A DNA stretch of 64,000 bases from Symsagittifera roscoffensis (taxonomy: Eukaryota > Xenacoelomorpha > Acoela > Convolutidae): assembly GCF_963678635.1 (NCBI RefSeq), contig NC_087062.1, positions 69,598,223 to 69,662,222 on the forward strand, in the 5' to 3' direction. The position numbers and the translations under genes were made by a program. How positions within the stretch are numbered: position 1 is the first letter of the stretch; each line of letters begins with the position of its first letter. This document shows positions 24,601-36,600 of the stretch, in pieces. Under the pieces are notes generated by a model. That model was given only the letters and a program-made list of their open reading frames with translations. It was not told the origin of the DNA and searched no databases.

Positions 24601-27600
24601 AATATATGCTGTTTGATTCTAATAAGTGCGGCTGTTTGATTCTAATAAAACAGTCTGGTGATAAAAACCGAGGTTTCCATTTTTGTTATAAATTATGTTA
24701 TACAATTTGCGTAATTTTGAACCCAAAAAACTTTTTTTGTTTTTTTTTCAACTGCAAATCGAATTTTGTACGCAAACAAACATTTTCCAAAAAAAATTTT
24801 TCGCATGCAAAATTTAAATTTTCGTGTACATAACGTAGTCCTGGATACAATAATGTTGTTTTTTTTCCTTTTCGCTGTAAAATGTTTTTCAGAAACACTA
24901 AAAATTCCTATTTTTTTGTATGGCATGTTAATGTGTGCCTTGATCAATGTCTGATAATTTAAAGATTCAAACTTTTAAAATAATCACATATGAAAATGTT
25001 TGCCAAATTTCAAAAGTTTGTTACTCTCTCTATATGATTCAGGTCATTTGCTATGCATTGTAAATGCAAGACCATCCAACCGTTTGTGCTTTGAGTAAAC
25101 CAAGGTATTTGTCACTTGTGTTCGGTTACAAACACAAACCAACATTTTTCAGAAATTAAATTTAGAAACAAAAACCAATTTTTGGTTTATGGAAAAGCAC
25201 CTATCATACAATTTTCATAAATGGAGAAATGGTTATCATAAAGAATTCATGCAATTTTCTGTACGTATGGAATTGTATGACAAGAAGTTTATCATATATG
25301 GAAATTGTATGATAAGTAGTTTAGGCCAACCCGGGAGCTTTTTTTTCCTGAATTGAAAATATTTTAGAAAAAATTTTCCTTCCGGTTTCGAAATTTGTGC
25401 TCTGTCTGAAAAAACAGTAACAAAGGACTAGATCTACTTAACAATCTCCCCATCTTTTTTCGACCAATCAGAAGGCAATTTTTTTGGTCAATTTTTTCGG
25501 TCAATTTTTCGACCAACCAGAAGGCAGCAAAATTAGAAAGGAAGCATTAGAAACTTCTACTGCTAATTCACTGCATTCATCTATAGGGATGAAGACTCTA
25601 CATTATACAAAACTACATTATAGACACAAAACAATAACTTTTGAATCCACAATTTTTCCGCAAAATAATTATTAGAGCTCAGATGCAAGTTTTTAACCAA
25701 AATGAGAGGAAATTTTTTTTTATTTTTTACTTTTTGGTTTACATGAATGCAAAACTACATATTGATAACCGTTTTTATTTAACAAAAACTCTCACAAATT
25801 TGTATTCGACTGAAAAAATGCTTATCATACAACTTTTTATGGTAATCGTGAAATAAGCTTTTAGCATACTCCATTTATGAAGTTGAATGTAAGTCACGTA
25901 TATTGTATGTACGTACGACCAACGCGGGTTTTAAATTGTGTCTCCCGGATATTTCCCTCCAATTTGACTAACACACTTCAGAGATGATTGTTAATCAACC
26001 GTAAAAACCTCCCGCATCCAAGTTTAGGCGTAAGTAATCGATTATAACATATTATTTTGATGATTTTTTGACAATTAAAATTGATTATAATTACCAAAAT
26101 TATGTGATTGAAGGATTTATAATTGGTTATAGTCGTGATATTTTCCAAGAGATTATAATCTCTTATAATCGATTATAATTGATTATAGTTCTTACAAAAA
26201 ACCCTTAAATTCAATTATTATCGATTCTAATCGATTATAACCTCTTATCTTGCCGAAATTTTGTGAATTCAAAACTACATTCGAATTATACTTTATGTGT
26301 TATTATTTTTGTGTCAATAAGAAAATCTCTAAAAGAGAGATCTCTTGTACCCTTTGGTTCATCTGAACACAAAGTTTTACCACGAAGCAAAAGTTTCATA
26401 GAGATCCTTTCATATGAGTGGAAAGGTTCACAAGGTAAATGAAAAATAAATCTTCCGAATCAAACATGAAACTAAATTAATTTGCTGATGTTTTGATGTT
26501 TAAAAAAGCTTAAATATGCATCACAAAACAACTCTAATGGGGAAGAAATGAAAAAAAAAATTATAAATATCAATTAATTGGAAAACTATTAAAAAATTCT
26601 TTATTTTCATAGAAACCAACGTCTACAAAAAGCATAAAATATCAGCAATTTAGATGCAACTTCGAAGACAAAATGGACAAACAAAAAAGGATTATAATCA
26701 ATTATAATCCATTATAATGGATTTTTGTGCAAAACTAAAAAACTAGAAACTTGAATAAAAATATTATAATCGATCATAATTGTATCGAAAAATAGACGAA
26801 TAAATAATCGATTATAATCGATTTTAATGGGTTATAATTAATTATAGTTTGATTTTAAAAAGAGAGATTATAATCGATTAAAAGATTAAAAATTGATTAA
26901 AATCGATAGTTTCTCAATTTTATTAAGACTGGTACTAATATCGTAATATAACCAATTATTAACGCTTGAAACTGGATGCGGGCTCTACTCGAGTTAGGGG
27001 AAGAATATTCAGATTTTGCCACAGTATTTTTGAAACCAAAGAAAATATTCAAATTTTTTAAGGTAATAGCTTCATCTTTTTTTAAGAACAAAATCCGCGA
27101 CAAATCAAAATAGTCATAAGAATCAAAACTTTGCCCTTATGTGAGCAATTTTGTTCTGTTCTTTTACCCCGTAAGCAGCGAGCTTGCCTGGCTCTGAAAT
27201 TATTCCCACTTTAAATGAGGCAAGCTATTTAGTCTAATGTAATAAGTTAATAGATGCCATATATATATCACTATGTACTTGTCATGTCAACATACGAGAA
27301 AAAATTTGACAAAAAATTTGGTTCTGAAAAATTTCAAACCTGAAAAATCAACTCGTTCACAAATTTTTCTTTTTGAAAAATTGTCATCCATTTTTCAATG
27401 GAAAATAAGTCATAGACGTTAACTGATAATCGAAAAATGCATGACTTCAGTTTGAACGAGCAGTCTTGTTGTGATAACACATAGTATATACCAGGGGCGG
27501 ATTTAGGAGGGAGGGCGGGGGGGCGCGGCCTTCTTTCTCTCTCCCTTCAGGGATTCGACCCCCTGCAGACCCAAAGGGTCCCCCTTTGGTACTTTTTAAG

Positions 27601-30600
27601 AAATCTATTTTTGGCCGACCGACCCTAAAATTTTTCTAAAGGAGCCTTTGGCGCCAATATATACTATTTTTGAAGGGGAGCGCGCGCCAAAAAAACGCTA
27701 TTTTTTTTTGTCAAAATTTTTTTTAAATTGCCCAAAAACGGCTTTTTTGAGCTGTTTTTCAAAATTTTGCTTGCGGTACAGAAAATTTGACCAAAACATA
27801 GTCTTTTTAATGTTGGAGGAGAGCTCGGAAAGTCAATTTGGTCGACCTAAAAAATAAAAAAGGTCATCAAAATTTTCTTTTGAAAATCCGCCCCCCCCCC
27901 TCGAGAAAATCCTAGATCTGCCCCTGGTATATGCTGGTCAAAAACGGAAGCGTGCAAAACAATTTATGATTACACAAATTGACTTTCATTGAACAAGATA
28001 ACATGAAAATCTGGAAGTGTCACCGTTTAGGTCCAGTGGGAACTACTCAAACTCAAATAACGACTCAAAATAGTCGCGCGGATGCGATTTCTACAACCAC
28101 ATTGCCATCACGGGGTCAAACTTTTTCTGAGATATTGTCTAGTTTTGACCGAGCCACGACTAGTTTTGTATCTCGACAAACAACTTCTTCGACACCTCGA
28201 CCGTTAACGTCAACTCGAAGTGGTAACAGAAAAAAACATAGCAAAAATAACCAAGTTATTAGATAACATTTGATGAACGCCAAAGAACAACAGACCTCTT
28301 AAACGTGGTTTTCAAGATAAGTTCATCACAAAAATTAGATGCGTGGTAGGCGCGTTTGTCATGGCATGAAAAGTTACGATTTCGGCTGTCGGGCAACATA
28401 TCGTTTTATGTTTTTGCTTCAATCATCTTGTTTTCCGATTGTTTTTCGGTTTCTTTGGAGCAGAACATCCTGAATTCAAAAGCTGTTTTAGTTTTATTCT
28501 ACCTAATTCTTTTCTTTGTCATCTTTATCATCATCCCATCACATTCGCAAGACTTATACTACTTTGCATTAAGAATCTTTCAATCATTCCATGCATATCC
28601 ATTGCAATGGCGGCCTGAATCAGAATTTGTTTCGATCTTTCGACAACTCACAAGATAAATTAATTTAGTTTAAACGCTGGGGTCGATGATCTTAACTTGG
28701 TCTGTTAGGGGGAGGGGGGGGGAGAGGACGTTAACTTGATCCTTTAACTTTAACTAAGATGAAAGCCCAATCGAAAGAAAAAATTACTTTAATTCAAAAT
28801 GTGAAAAGGTTTTTTCATTCAGTCAAATTGTGCATAATCTGTAACGTATTCATTGAAAGATATATTTTATATTTCCTGAATCGCTGCATAGCTTGGTAAT
28901 TTCAAGAAGGATGGTAGGAGGTAATTGTGTTTTTGTTTTTAACTTTACTTCTGCATAATCGGAGTAATTATATTGGAATTGCTGGATTGGCATATGCTGT
29001 GCAATGGATAACTTCAGTCAGGCGCAGATCTTGGACTCGCGATTCACATAGTGTGAATCACAAAATTAAAAACAATTGAGTGTGTTCAATCCTAAAATCT
29101 CCCTTTTTTCTTAGATTAAACTTTTTCTTAGAAAATGTGCCCCTGGGACCGTCGGATGAAGAAGAAAAAACAGAAGAAGAGGAAGCAGACGGAAGTGGAA
29201 GCAACAGCAGCAATACGATTCTTCTCCTGATAATTCTTGTGCTCGGAGTGGCCGCATTGGCGCTTCTTCTTTTCATCATCTATGCGCTCATCAAGAAAAA
29301 ACCCTTCATGCCAGGGTAAGAAAGGAGGTTGCTGTAAAAAGGTACAATTCTGACATTTGCTCACCTTAAAGCACAAAAATCCATCGTCCAATCTGATTGC
29401 TTGAAGTTCCACGGGTTTTTACAGCGGGTTATAATTGACAAGGTTATAATTGACCGATGAAGTTCTATCTCCACAACGATCGACCCTTACGTACATAGAG
29501 AGGGATTTTCTACTCCCTGCAATGAGAAAAATCAAGTCGTTAGGGAATAGAAATGTTTAATATTTGCCCTTATTTAGTAGAAAACCTAAAAACTGATTCC
29601 CCCGCCCCTCCTCGATTCTGGTTGCCAAAACGATTCAGCCTTTTGATATCTTTTCACTTAATAATCTAAGACTCAACTAAAAACCTAAACTTTTCTAAAG
29701 AAGTATTTGGCGCTATATAAACTTTTTTTGAGAAGCAATATATATTTTTTCGTCTACTCTTTCCAAAATCGATTTTTTTTTCATCAAAAAGATTACTTCG
29801 ATACAGAATATTTTTAATTGGAAATATGATTTCTCAAAGTTTTCAGCAGGAGCTCAAAAAGGGCTCATTAAGAAAATGCTTGCCAATTATTTCTAGAGCA
29901 CTCCATTTTCAGTGCCTTAAACCTATAACAGTTGCAGTGTTCATCAAAAATCCAACTATGATTTTTGGCTTTCAGATCCAGAAGACCAGATGTGGGTGCT
30001 GAATTAGACTGGTTTGCGGGCTCTCCATACTTTATGTAAGTTACTTCCCTAGTTCTATATTATCTTATTGTGTCGTAAAAAATTGATCGTCCTTTAATTG
30101 GTCGTTTGGCTTGAGCTTTGTGCCACAACAATTTTTATCACATGACTCCCAGAAAAATTATCCTAATGGTAAAATTTGATAGAAAAAAAACATAGTTCAA
30201 AAAATCAATGAACGCAAAGAAACAGAGAAAACGGACTTGTTTCTTGAAAAACTTCGAACTTGAAACAAAAATATGACTTCACAGCTCTTTGAACTTCAAA
30301 ATTAATTCGGTACTTTAATGACGTAAAGGTTTTTAATTTAGATCCACTAAGCGCAACGAAGTTCAAAGCCAACAATAACAAGTTTTCAGGTCAGTTCATT
30401 TTCTCGCCGCGAGAAAAGGAATTTTTTTTTTGGGGGGGGGGGGGGCGTCGGATTGATTTAAATAGATTTGACTGAATATACATTTTATTAACTGAAATGG
30501 ATCTTAAATCCACAAAAATCGATCTTTCCTAAAAATTTTGGATCAATTTAAGTGTCTGAAAATTTGATTTACATGGAATTGAATAAACTTTTTTGACTCA

Positions 30601-33600
30601 CAAAAAATCGTTCGAATTTTAGTAAAATCCTTTCAAGTCCATTTTAAAAGAACCATGAGCAGATTAGTTTTGATAACCTAAACATCCATTTCGAAACCAT
30701 TTCCTTTTGAGCAGAACTTATAAAAAGAAAATGTTCAAAACAAGAAAATGTTCTAATCAAAGAAATGTTCAATACAAATCTGATTTTGAGCTCAAAAACA
30801 TGCTAAGAAAGGTCAATTAAAAGGTCTCGATAGATTAAATTAAGAAAGGAATTTGTGAACTGTGATACAGAAAATTAGTCGGAGACAATGAAATTGAGGT
30901 CAACCAAAGGTGACAGACAACTCCGAAAGTTAAATACCAGTTTGCACCAGACAGATAAATTCAGTAGAATGCAACAAATAGAATAGAACTGAAATTTTCT
31001 TTGAATTAATTAATCACAATGACATTCCCCTTTTTGCGAAGGAATGAAAAACTAGAAATTTAAATACTTAATGAAATGTAAATTAAGGACGAAAGTTTCA
31101 ACTAGAGTTTTGGATTTTCGAAATCAACTAAAGGTAACTGAAATTTTGAGTTTTTGACCGCTCTACGGCCTGCCCTCTCCGTGGATTACATTAGCAGTTT
31201 TTTTGAGTTTTACTTCTCCCTTTTTGCATTTCTCTCCTCGTCCTATTGTCCTTCGCCCTCTGCTTTTTGAATATGATCGATCATGACAGCCCCCAATTTG
31301 TTAACAGCTGTACCCTTCCTTCCCGAAGTGGTTTCGTCTGGCAAATTTGCCGACTCTTGGCTGAAATATGAGACAAGCCGTTGCTTCAGCGTTCGTTTCT
31401 TGGTCCTTGCCTGTGGAATACCGAGTTCCGCCACTGCCCCAGGTTCAATGTCATCGAGCGTTGTTGCTTTCGTTTTATCGCCGTCTCGCCGTTTCTCCGC
31501 GATTTCTGTTTCTCACACAACGTGTATTCCGTCGCCGTTTTGAGGTCGCTCGGTCGGATCATCGTTTCCATAGAAACTTTTTCGCTCGAAGTGGCTTTCT
31601 CCCGCAATTAGGCCGTAGGCCTTACTTTTATCGCTCCCTGCGGTTTGATGCTTGATTATACATCCTCAGGTGGAATAGCTTCTTTTGCTGTCGCTGATCG
31701 ACCAAACATGCGCGAGTGACAATTCATCGTTTTCGTCAGCGAAAAGTCGTCGCCCTCAGTGTTTCGACCCCGTTTCGCTTGTGTGCCTTTGGAGCCGGAT
31801 TGTGTGCCTTTGGAACTAGATGGCTTATTTGACATTATCTTGCGTCTCACCTCCTGTGGTGCTGGCAGGGCTCGAATTGCTCCAGGTGCTCGCTTCTTAG
31901 GGGTTGTAACCTTTTTCAACGCCATTCCAGATTTTCTGAAAACAGCTCCATTACTCATTTTAATAGTATGCTCAGTTTCATTTACGATTTTGGATGTTTA
32001 TGGTTTGTACTTATTGAGGTTTCTGTCCCCCGTTCGCTGCATCACAATTGTCGGTGGCGCTGATACCGCCGATAAATCTGCGCTTCGGCCGATTTCTGAC
32101 TCCACCCCTGGTCAACTGTCTGTTCGTCCGATAGCCGCAATGGGTGTTGTCTATTCCTCGCATTATACGCGGTATCAGATCGAACTCCTCAGTTTTTCTC
32201 CGCCGTATGCGGCATCAATCGGGCGTCTGGCTCTTGTTCATCTAAACAAGCAGATTTTGAGCGGATCACTTTTTCCCAGTTTTAGGTTCCTAACGACGGT
32301 TTTTCAGCCAAACTCCTGAGAACCGTATTAGCTTCCCACGGTGTTAGTTTTAGCGTGGTGTTTCGAAAAAATCGTAAGGCACCGAGGGCCCTCTCAAGCA
32401 TCCAATCCAAGAGTTCTGTTTTTTCTTCTCGCGCATACGTGAGTACCAAATTCGTTCGACGCACCATCTTGCTCTATGGCCATTAACTGGCTAGACGAAT
32501 ACTTCAATTCCTTCATAATGACAGAGACTTCTTACGTCCTTGGACACGAAATTCGTTCCTTGATCCATCCGAATTTGTCGCGGAACACGATGCGCATTGA
32601 TGTATGTTTGTTTAATTTTTCAGAAATTTATCCGATCTATTTGCGTTACACGCCATGGCCGACGGCCATCGACAAAAACGGTCCGACGCCACCAAAACAT
32701 ACTTTTTAGATTCAATTATGTCGCTGAATGGTCCCCAAAAATCTAGTTCTACCGACTCATTCGGTTCTTTGGGTTCAGATATTTTCCCTACATCCCCGTG
32801 TTTCAAACTCTTTTCGGTAATTTTCTGCGATTGACGTTTAGCTGCGGTTTATGTTCAGGAATCAGATATAGTTAGCTGCTTTGAACATATTATACTTCCC
32901 GTGGTGGTAATAGTGCGGTCAATTTTTACCGCCGCTTGCAAAGGTTTCGGGATTACGAGTTTATCGTCCATCCACAGGCATCCGTCTCTTTAACATGAGA
33001 ATCCTGAGTGTATTGAGCGTAATATTTACTCATCGCTGAAAATTTAGTGTGTTGTAATTCTGGGTCCTTGCGTTTAATCATTTTAAAATTGGCTTGTAAT
33101 TGAGGGTCCGATAGATACTGTGAATCAACGAATCGAAGATTGAATAAATCAGGAAGGGTGGATATTTTGTTTATTTACAACTTTACAGTTTCGAGGAAAT
33201 ATTGACATTATGTAATTTCTAGGATTAAACGTCGGATAAATTTCACCTGGACAAACCGATGGAATTGAAATAAATGCTTTACTTTTTCCGGATTTTTGTG
33301 GTAACTGCTTGTATATTTTGATCAACTTCTTCTATTTCGTCGCCGCTGCTAATGCTTGGATGTCGTTCTAGTAATTTTCTAAGTTTCCTTTCCATGTTTA
33401 AGTTTGAACTTTTGGAATTTATCTGAGATTTTGTAAAACCGAAACTTAACTCAAAAGCTGCCCCAACTGAATTTGCATATAACTCAGATGACCTGCCAGA
33501 TATGTATTATGTCACACCGTGATTGGTCCGATTTTCTTTGCATGTTTTCCGTCCTCTAGCGACTGTTTCCTATTCGATATATTGCTTACGCGTTGTTCAT

Positions 33601-36600
33601 TGGCCTGTGGCGACTCAATGTTGCGTTTGGAGATAAATAATTTTTGAAAACCGAGGGCGCCATGGAATGAGTTAATTTTCGCTACCGTAAACATACTATC
33701 ACATGTGCTGACCTATCCCATGTGCTGTCCGTACGAAGTTGGATGTCTGGTTAAACAGGCGGAGAGACCAATTTTAGCTCCAGTTTTATGTTCCACTAGA
33801 AAACCAAATGGTATAAAACAATCTAACCACAATTTTAATCTGCTTAGCGTGGTCTTTTTCTTTTTATTATTCCCATTTAGCAGTGAGACTAACGCTTCAT
33901 GGTCAGTAAGGATCAATATTTTTCTTCCCAGCACAAAATTTTGGAAAACATCGGACCCCCACACGAACGCAAGCATTTCCAATTCTTTCGTCGCACACTT
34001 CTTTTCACCCTCTTTTGAAGTGATACATTCCTGTTGATTTTCCCCCAAAAATGAAAAAATTCATTGAATGCTCGTTTCCGGATTAAATGGCAGCTAACCG
34101 TGTGCGTATGTCAGATCCATTGTTGAAAAATATACGTCCACCGTTTTTCGTTCACTTATAGTCTGTCCTACCGTGTCCCTGAGTTCTTCGATGTTCGGCA
34201 TTTGAAATTTGTTTTTGTGGACTGGCTTGTTTAACTCCCTCGACTCTATTGCTAGTTTTACTGACCCATCTTTCTTCACCGTGGTTACAACTGGAGAAAC
34301 AAAATACTTATCCGAAAATTCTTCAAGCTTTTCGATGTGTCCTTGTTGCAAAAGCTTACTAATTTATTTATCAACTTTCTCATGCAGTGTCATTGGAACC
34401 CTCCGCCTTTTCTGTTGAGCCGGTGTTATTTTTCGAAAAATTTTGCTTGTGCTTCAGAGTTCCCAATTTTACGAACTCGACGAAAATTGTTGAATTGCTT
34501 GCTGAAATAGAGCTGCCATTGGTCTAGTGGTGCCTCCCCGCTAGACAGCTCAGCCTCCTGATGTTCTCTTTGATTGATATCACATTCTAACCGGTGTCTT
34601 CTGAATAAGTTGCAATCCACGACAAGTCATCAAGTCCCTTCCAACAATCGACGGTCTGCTGCCTCCTATTACCTTGATCTTGGCTTCGACTACCCTTCCA
34701 TTCGTCTCCAGTAGCACTGTCAGTGTCCCCAACAAGTGTAGTTGATTGATCCCGTTATCCCTGATTTCATTATCCTCTGGTTGCAGCTCGTTGAGATTCA
34801 CACTTGCGGTGCGCAGTGTTCGCCTTAATTCTCCGATGGTAAATATTGAGATCAGCGATCCGCTTTCTATCCAAACACTTGTTTGCTTACCTTTGATTTT
34901 AATCGGTAATTTTGCGCCAGCTACTTTTAGTTTTGTTTCCTTTCGAGCTTGGATGGCCATGACAATATATTTGCCCGGACATCCTTCGCACTCCTAGCCG
35001 GACATCTTGCCATGTGTTCTGGAGTAAAATTGAGTTGATCGCAGTTGTAGCACCTCCTGGATGCCCCCCTCGTATACCAGCTCGTCCTATGAATGATCAA
35101 CGTCCGCGTTGCCTGCTGTTCCGATATCCAACTCGGATTATCCCCACCGGTTCCGTCTTGATTTGGAACGCTCCACCGGTAGTGCTGCTTGCCGTCATTT
35201 CCCCGGTTGTTGACACGAACGTCTTTGCGTAATTGTCTCCACGCTAGTAGGACAGCACTATACGATACACCTCCTCTGGTTTTTTTTTCAATCGGCACAA
35301 TTCATTTTGTGCCTCTCTGTTGTTCTTGTTTATGATCAACACGTCTAGTAAAATCCTTGTCTCCAAATCTCCGAAGTTGCACCGTGCTGCCACTCCACTC
35401 AAGACCGAGTGGAACTGCTCCAATGATTCCCCAATATGCTGCTCCCTTGTCAGCATTTTAAAAATTTTGTATGTCTCGCTGCGTTCTTTCTTCAACTCCG
35501 TTTCCAAAGCATGAATGACTCTCGAGAATATTGTCAAAGTCAAATCCAAATGTGTTTTTCTCATGTTGAATCGTCCTGCCCTTTTTCTCCAGGCACAGGT
35601 ATAAGTTCGATATCAGCGTTTGCTTGGCCTCAAGTCGATTTTTTCCATCTACCTCCTCCGGTAGTGCCGTAATTTGAGCTGTTGTTAGCGTATTTGCACA
35701 GAAGACATTTTTCGGGTTAAAACTGTGTTTGACCACAATTCCCCATTGAAACTGATGAAACCAAAAATTGCATAGCATTGGTTGCTCTGCTAACTAGGGG
35801 GGCCATCACGACGTATTTCTCATTGGGTTTTTCTCTCATTTCGACCTCTTGGCTGCGCCATTTCAAGAAAGAGATTTCGATAGGTTAATTTAAGAACGGA
35901 ACGTGTGAACTGTAATACAGAAAGTTAGTCGGAGACAATGAATTAGGGGTCAACCAAAGGTTACAGACAACTCAGAAGGTTAAAAACCAGTTAGCGCCAG
36001 ACAGATAGATTAAGTAGATTGCAACAAATAGAATAGAACTGAAACAGACTGTAAACTAATTTAATCACTATGACAGAAATCAAAAAAATTAATTCATGTT
36101 AATTGTTTTTTGGGCGACGCCCAATAAAATAAAGCAAGAAATTGTTCAATGAAAATCAGTTTTTGAGCTAAAAACTTGCATTGAAGCATAAAAATTCATC
36201 AATATAAATCATTTTTGGATAAAACCTATGTAATTAAGCAAAAAAAAGTTGTTCAATTTAATTCAGATATTATTGAAAATTATCACGGTAAATCAGATAT
36301 TGGGCAAAAACTTTAGTAAAAATTCATGGGCTGTTCATTTTTTCCATCTGCTAACCTTTTCAAGTCTGTTGATGCTACACTATTTTGTTAAACTGGCATG
36401 CAAGGTCTTGAGAAAATGACAAATATATTTAGTCTGCATACTAAACCTCTTACAACGGTTAAGCCACATTTATTTCCATTAAAATTTTGGCTGAAAAAGC
36501 GGAGTTTATCGAGAGCTCAAAGGTAATCAAAATTTTCAATAAATTTTCAAAATCTGCTCCGTTTTCGTCGAAAACTTCCTAAATTCAACACTTAATCAAA

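Larger units (their letters stand above)
23862..28030. other. Intron of 4.2 kb with three transposon-like inserts
   Basis: It holds the CCCGGG-ended fold-back (24488-25335), a second AATCGATTATAATC element (26011-26982) and MITE copy 5 (27492-27926). A 49-bp direct repeat (24004-24052 and 25344-25392) with TGAAAATATTTTAGAAAAAA brackets the first. No exon was found. Confidence 0.6.
30811..36075 (-). mobile_element. Ty3/gypsy LTR retrotransposon, element 1 (decayed)
   Basis: LTRs of 214 and 215 bp enclose, on the minus strand, gag with a zinc knuckle, protease, a fragment of reverse transcriptase, RNase H and integrase, the order of Ty3/gypsy. The flanks carry GAAA on both sides (30807-30810, 36076-36079). 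The primer-binding site TGGCGCAGCCAAGAGG abuts the 5' LTR at 35860, and a polypurine tract AAAAAGGGGAA abuts the 3' LTR at 31025-31035. Frames are broken by stops and shifts, and much of reverse transcriptase is missing, so it cannot move alone. The family fits the Tor-type gypsy elements of larvaceans, but I cannot confirm this without a search. Confidence 0.88.

Noticed and set aside
30340-30390. Possible exon ending TTTTCAG|GTCAGT after TTTAATTTAG
   Set aside because: The open frame (DPLSATKFKANNNKFS) needs phase 1 on entry, while the preceding exon ends in phase 2 and the terminal exon begins in phase 2. The in-phase reading hits TAA.
31243-31958. Envelope-type gene in element 1, as some gypsy lineages carry
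   Set aside because: The frames are basic and Ser-rich with no signal peptide or membrane segment.
31283-32319. Plus-strand frames up to 186 codons
   Set aside because: They are shadows opposite the broken 3' frames and integrase of element 1. The minus strand has the recognisable motifs.
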